A stretch of DNA of 64,000 nt from the NCBI GenBank assembly GCA_021234155.1, contig JAJEKV010000017.1, forward strand, positions 4,006,792-4,070,791, given 5' to 3'. Of the stretch, positions 59,271 through 64,000 are shown one piece after another; positions within the stretch are counted from its first letter, which is position 1; every line of letters begins with the position of its first letter. Source of the stretch: Isoetes taiwanensis (Eukaryota; Streptophyta; Lycopodiopsida; Isoetales; Isoetaceae). The translations under genes and the position numbers were made by a program. The notes under the pieces are model-generated. The model was not told the DNA's origin. It worked only from the letters and a program-made list of their open reading frames with translations, and ran no database searches.

Positions 59271-61174
59271 CAACTACATATCTATTAGATTCGCAAGATT
59301 CCCTTAAGATTTCTTGAGTCTCTCTATCAATATTGTCATAGACGCCCTAAGATTCTATCAAGATTCTTTTAGATTCCATTGCTCCCGAACATTCTACTTG
59401 ATTTCTAGTACGAATTAAATGTCGACTTTGACTCCACCTTTGATGTCTCCAGTTATGCATTGGAAATCTTGGATGGATCCATTGATCTCATGCAATTGAT
59501 TAGTTTAAGCAAGCATGACTGTGGTCTAGATGTATATTCTAGATTGAATGAAAAGAATATTAAAATAAAGTAAATCTTCAAGGAATTTTCAAAATGGTAG
59601 CCCATGGAATTGATTGACTACAATGCCCAAGATGGACAATGTTACCTTTAGCCCTAATTACAGTTAGAGGTGTTGAAATAGCATTCAAGTGATTTTTTCT
59701 GCTGAATTGGTGGTATTTGCAAGATTGGACACACGTGTTGTGTATTTATACTAAGTTTGTATCCTCCAAAGATGTCATTTCGAGGGCCTGCTCAAAAGGC
59801 TTAGATGTTCTGCATCTGTTCATTATACCTTTATGCGCTTTTTCAAGAGATCATAAAGTAGAGAGAGTCAGGAAAAACACAAGGTAACATTGTATGTTCT
59901 TGCAGACCTAGTCAGGGCAAGGTAGTGCAGAACATAGTTTTATGAGATTTGTTGATATCAGGACTTCACATATAGATTTGTCATCCTGCATAAACGTGCA
60001 TTGCATAAAATTGACAATATGCAATGAATTCCAGAGTCCAAGCAAAAACTGGATGCTACTTTCTACATGACAACGATTCTACATCTTATATTCCATCATT
60101 CAGTTTCTAGATGCTATTATGAAGCATTCATCTGCAGGACTCTCGGGTTATCAAGGAATATTGGCTCACACAATAAGAGGTTAGAATTGACACTAGGTTA
60201 GAATTGAATATCTATGTTCAGTGTGCATGCAATTCTTTCTGTTTATAAGGAAAAATGTGGATAGATATATTCTTTATGTATTACTTGGGCATGCTATGAC
60301 CGGAAATCGCAGTCAAGCAGAGGATCTGCTGAAAGACCAAAGATTTATTTATGCAAATGAAGGGAGAAACCTTTATTTCTGCAAATGAATGGAGAAACCA
60401 TGGCTTTGCACTAACTTTTGCTTGTGGTATTTGCAGGAAGCTTGAACTGATATGGTTGTGCAACAGTTTCAACAATGCACTCAAGCATATATTTGGAACT
60501 AGCAGAGTAAGATTTAGATCCGTCTTGCTATTCTTAGAGTTAGGAATGCCCGCTACTTGATGCCTTGTCTAGCGAATGTCCCATTTCTTTTTTCTAGTTG
60601 TGGCCAAATAACTGCTCTGAGATGGCGACCAACACTAGATTTGATCTGTTATTTGTGTAAAGCAGTTTTATATTTCTTATAAACGAGATTTCATTTCTGT
60701 TGTTGGTTATATTCTTCGAAATATGCAGGCCTTGCATGTTTTACCAGTTATGGTAATGCCTATGCCTGTGCCTTTGCCTGGTTATTCTTTATTTTCTTTG
60801 CTGTTGTTTTTTTAAGTTGGTGGCACAGAGAATAAAGCAATAGAGGATTCACATTCTAATTTTCAACAAGTAACTATAAGCCATTGCAAAATATGTGGCT
60901 CGTCAGCAAAGACATGGGGAATTGTTGATGATAGAAATATAATCATGGGAATTCTGTGACTTAGTAATGCAGTATTGGTAGAAAAGATTTAAGATAGAAT
61001 GTATCACTTATAATGCTTGCACCTGTTGTCAATATTAAGGGCCAACTGGTGAGGAGTTAGTGATGCAAATGGGTACCATCACCTTCACAAAATGACAATG
61101 TTCTAAAATAGCAATTTTGATTGATTATAACAACATAACTTTCAAGTATGATTTAAGCCACCTCAACCTCCGGC

Positions 61175-61195
61175 CACGGAGGGCAACCCTCCGTG
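61175..61195. other. Perfect hairpin CACGGAGGG-CAA-CCCTCCGTG
   Basis: Nine-base arms with a three-base loop. There is no gene end nearby to make it a terminator. It is probably the centre or tip of a small inverted-repeat element. Confidence 0.4.
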
Positions 61196-63341
61196 CGCAG
61201 CACCTTGTTTTATTTTATTTTTTAGCTTTTAGGCTTAGTTTTTTAGCAGGCTTGCCTAACCCTCCTTACAACAATTCCTTGAATTCTAGCTTGTCCACGT
61301 GCACTGTCACGTAAGTCAGTTTTAATACAATCCATTGGATTCTTTATTTTCTAATCTTGCGGCTAGAAAACTTAGAAAATGTATGGAAATTTGCCTTCCC
61401 CTCTATTGTCAATAACGATCCCTTCACTCCGACATGCCAAAATCCAGTCTCTGCTTCCCATCACCACTCCATTCTCTTCTTGGCTTCTTTCTTCCTTAAT
61501 CCTCATTCCTTACTTCAGGAGGCAAAATATTTGGCGGTATTGGAAATCAAGGTTGGGGCAAAGTTGTTTTTTAGAACTCGGACAAATGACAGAGGAGACC
61601 TTGAATGGAAATTGGTTGGTTGCACTTCGATCCACAGCTACTTCGAATCATGCTAGGCAATGGGGTGCAGATCTCAGATAAAGCTATTTGCTTGGAAGGG
61701 AGAGACCATAGAAGAGATGATACTTGTGGAGCGTGGAACGTGTCCCTAATTGGGTTCCTGTTTTTAATTGTTGATGATGGATGAGAGTGTGAAGTTCTGA
61801 ATAAGCATATGCCAAGGATGTTTGGCAAGAAGACATGGTCACATTGACGTCTCCACATATGTGTCACACTATTATTGACACGATGAAATACATTTTCGTA
61901 TTGACCTGTGAATATGGGTTTATTAACTTGATTAGTTCCACCCTCTTTATGTGCTAGAGAAGCATGCTTTTTAGATGAATCTCCTTTCTTTCATCTCAAC
62001 TATGCCACTGCACTCCTCTTAGAAAATCGGTCCAAAGAATGCATGACATCCTGATCAAATATTTTCTACATCTTTCACAAGTTGCAAATAATATGATGCT
62101 AGGCTGGCAAGGTCAATAAACACGAGATGTTGCACCCAATGTGTCACCCGAATCCCTCACCTTAAACAAATCTCTTCTTGAATGGGCCTCTCGCTTTAGC
62201 ATCGTAAGAAACAATTGAAGTACCACAAGAGCAATGAATCCTATGCACTAGCCACCAACACAACAAAGAAGAAGCAAAGTTCACTATCTACCTTCTTCAA
62301 TATCCATGAATGCAACTCGCCACCGGAACTCTATCCTCTATTTAAAGACCACAAATGAAACGTCTTCGAAGAAAAAAGCAGTGGCCGATATACTGGTAGA
62401 AATTTGGATAAGAACCCAACAAGTTTGGGACTTCAAATCTGCCATCCAAAAGCTCGGATAAGAACTCGAGTGATTCGGAGCTCCAAATTCAATCGGGTGC
62501 GCCTGCACATGGCAGGAACTGTATCAAAGAATATTGTGTTTCTTGCTATTGCACTGCAAGTCATCTGCATATTTAGAGCAACAAAAAATAGAAATCCTAG
62601 CCAAAAGCCCACTATGCCAACATCAAATTATACGAAATTGAATATATACACTAACAACAACCATTGACCAAATAACCCTTAATGCTTAGAAAAGAAACTT
62701 GGGAACCTTTTGGTTCTTTTGCTTTCTTCGCTCCCTCACCTTCGCCCCTGCAATTCCGACCCACCTGGTAGGATCTGGCCGTTGGACATGCTCTGGCTTC
62801 CTTCCAACAAAGAAGGGGTACCAGTGGTCTGGCCTCCATGCTCAACAACACATGGCGATGTACTCCATCTAAAACCATGGCTTCTATTAAACAAAAATAA
62901 AACCCACCCCCCTATCCGCCTAACCATTGGCAAAATCATAGCACAAACATAATTTGGCAACCTTTTGGCAACCTTAAGTTCAAGCCCATGAGCAAACTCC
63001 TACAAGGAACTCTAATAGAACTAATGGCCCATAAGACACAAATGAAATAAACGCAGAGTAGATAACGAGACTTTGGAGTTGGACGCGAAAATTTAGATAG
63101 AGAGGCGCAGTAGGTATTCTGTCAATTTCAATGCTAGTATATGCCTCTTACCTCCGTCACCAATGCAATATGCAAACGGATTATATTAGCATGGCGGCAA
63201 TTTTAGCACAGACCTTAGCATATGTCCATTCCAACTTGCTTTGTAAATCGTGTTTATCATTTCAGAGAGTATGGCCTTATGGGTTTTGTGGGCAAGGTTA
63301 TATTTTTGTACAACTTCATCAATCTGCAGAGCTCTCATAAA

Positions 63342-64000
63342 ATGTCCACTTGGCAAGACTATGCATCTTCTATCAAGAGCTGTGGACTAAAACGAAGTTT
63401 AGCAGATGGGAAGTATTTTCACGCCAACTTCATCAGCCATGGAAACAGTTGTGACAGGTTATCTGGGAACCTTTTGATTGAAATGTATGGTAAATGTGGT
63501 GCATTGCAAAACGCCTGCACCGTATACAATGCACTGAATCGACCCAATGTTTTCTCTTGGAATATCATGATTGCTGTGCATATACGTTGCGGTAATCTTG
63601 AGGGTGCCAAGATGATATTTAATACTATGTCTCATCGAAATGTAGTCTCATGGACTACAATGTTGGTTGCATATGTCCACTATGGATGCTTGGTAGAGGC
63701 ACACGTATTGTTTGATGAAATGCCTCAGAAGGATGCTGTTTCGTGGAGTACCATTGTCATTGCATATGCCAGAAATGGATCCTATTATCAAGCTCTACAA
63801 TTATTAGAACAAATGATCTTGATTGGTCTTGTGCCTGAAAAATCTACACTAATCACCATACTTGATTTGTGTTGTAATGCAGAAGCCATAGTTCAAGCTA
63901 AGAAGGTACATGAGTTTATCAAGAAGCACAATTTAAATCTGGATGTTGAACTGGGGAACAGTCTCATAACGTTGTATGGTAAGGGTGGACAAATTCAAAG
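63342..64000 (+). CDS. PLS-type pentatricopeptide repeat (PPR) protein, N-terminal part
   Basis: An open frame runs from ATG 63342 (MSTWQDYASSIKSCGL) to the window edge with no stop in about 219 codons; it continues outside. PPR proteins bind organelle RNA and act in editing, splicing or processing in chloroplasts or mitochondria. Repeats are clear: NLLIEMYGKCGALQNA, VFSWNIMIAVHIRCGNLEGA, VVSWTTMLVAYVHYGCLVEA, AVSWSTIVIAYARNGSYYQA, then a long-type repeat ending VPEKSTLITILDLC and ELGNSLITLYGKGGQI. The alternating repeat lengths point to the PLS class, which often carries E or DYW domains at the unseen C-terminus. There is no intron in the visible part. The frame is also open upstream, with another ATG at 63279, so the start and targeting peptide are uncertain. 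Confidence 0.9.
   Translation, partial: MSTWQDYASSIKSCGLKRSLADGKYFHANFISHGNSCDRLSGNLLIEMYGKCGALQNACTVYNALNRPNVFSWNIMIAVHIRCGNLEGAKMIFNTMSHRNVVSWTTMLVAYVHYGCLVEAHVLFDEMPQKDAVSWSTIVIAYARNGSYYQALQLLEQMILIGLVPEKSTLITILDLCCNAEAIVQAKKVHEFIKKHNLNLDVELGNSLITLYGKGGQIQ

Larger units (their letters stand above)
52565..63341. other. Long stretch without a recognised gene
   Basis: I searched both strands and found no domain that holds up. The largest frame (54269-54694, +, 141 codons) is unrecognised. Weak WD40-like words occur at 55917-55981 (NGSVKIFDDNASHRFR) and near 57010-57055 (AGYEHVRLWNMTS), each next to plausible splice sites, and may be scraps of a WD-repeat gene. The region also contains small hairpins and a tandem repeat listed separately. 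Confidence 0.4.

Noticed and set aside
61175-61195. Perfect hairpin as a transcription terminator
   Set aside because: This is plant nuclear DNA with no gene end nearby; bacterial-type terminators do not apply.

Overview
This window looks like nuclear DNA of a land plant, most likely a large, repeat-rich genome such as a fern or another non-seed vascular plant. The lineage is an inference and is not proven. The evidence is an intron-rich ABCC1/ABCC2-type transporter, an intronless PLS-type PPR gene, Copia and L1-type retroelements, a MULE transposase, and many small inverted-repeat DNA elements. There is no bacterial-style gene packing, CRISPR array or operon.

Layout. 1-3.3 kb is unassigned repeat-rich DNA. 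3.3-15.8 kb is a wreck of Copia LTR retrotransposons. It holds a tRNA-Met-type primer binding site, two tandem LTR-gag copies, integrase and reverse-transcriptase scraps, a fairly fresh RNase H end and a 3' LTR, and it is broken up by long inverted-repeat elements. 18.4-21.5 kb is a 5'-truncated L1-type LINE with an A-tail. 23.8-24.8 kb carries GC-rich inverted-repeat elements.

25.3-36.6 kb, minus strand, is the one clearly intact gene. It is a 28-exon ABCC1/ABCC2-like vacuolar transporter whose exons I joined into an unbroken frame of about 1,625 codons, and two of its introns carry inserted repeats. Next comes its upstream region with a small hAT-like insertion, then a truncated COQ11-like NAD(P)-binding gene (38.7-39.3 kb). 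A decayed duplicate of the 5' end of the ABCC gene and its upstream DNA follows (40.5-45.6 kb). That duplicate is split by a 3.3-kb insert containing a GC-rich array of hairpin-like motifs and a MULE-type transposase gene.

47-52.3 kb is a mosaic of duplicated blocks: an 815-bp block present twice, a third copy of the ABCC upstream DNA, and an ORF1-only LINE derivative. 52.3-63.3 kb is mostly unassigned. A PPR gene starts at 63.3 kb and runs off the right edge.

The genes do not form a pathway. The story is an ABC transporter locus whose 5' end was copied and shuffled by transposition and probably by template switching. The most unusual signal is the 42.1-43.1 kb array. It has over ten copies of a fixed-geometry inverted repeat (8-nt arms, 7-nt pyrimidine-rich spacer), in two tandem 319-bp units, just upstream of the MULE transposase.
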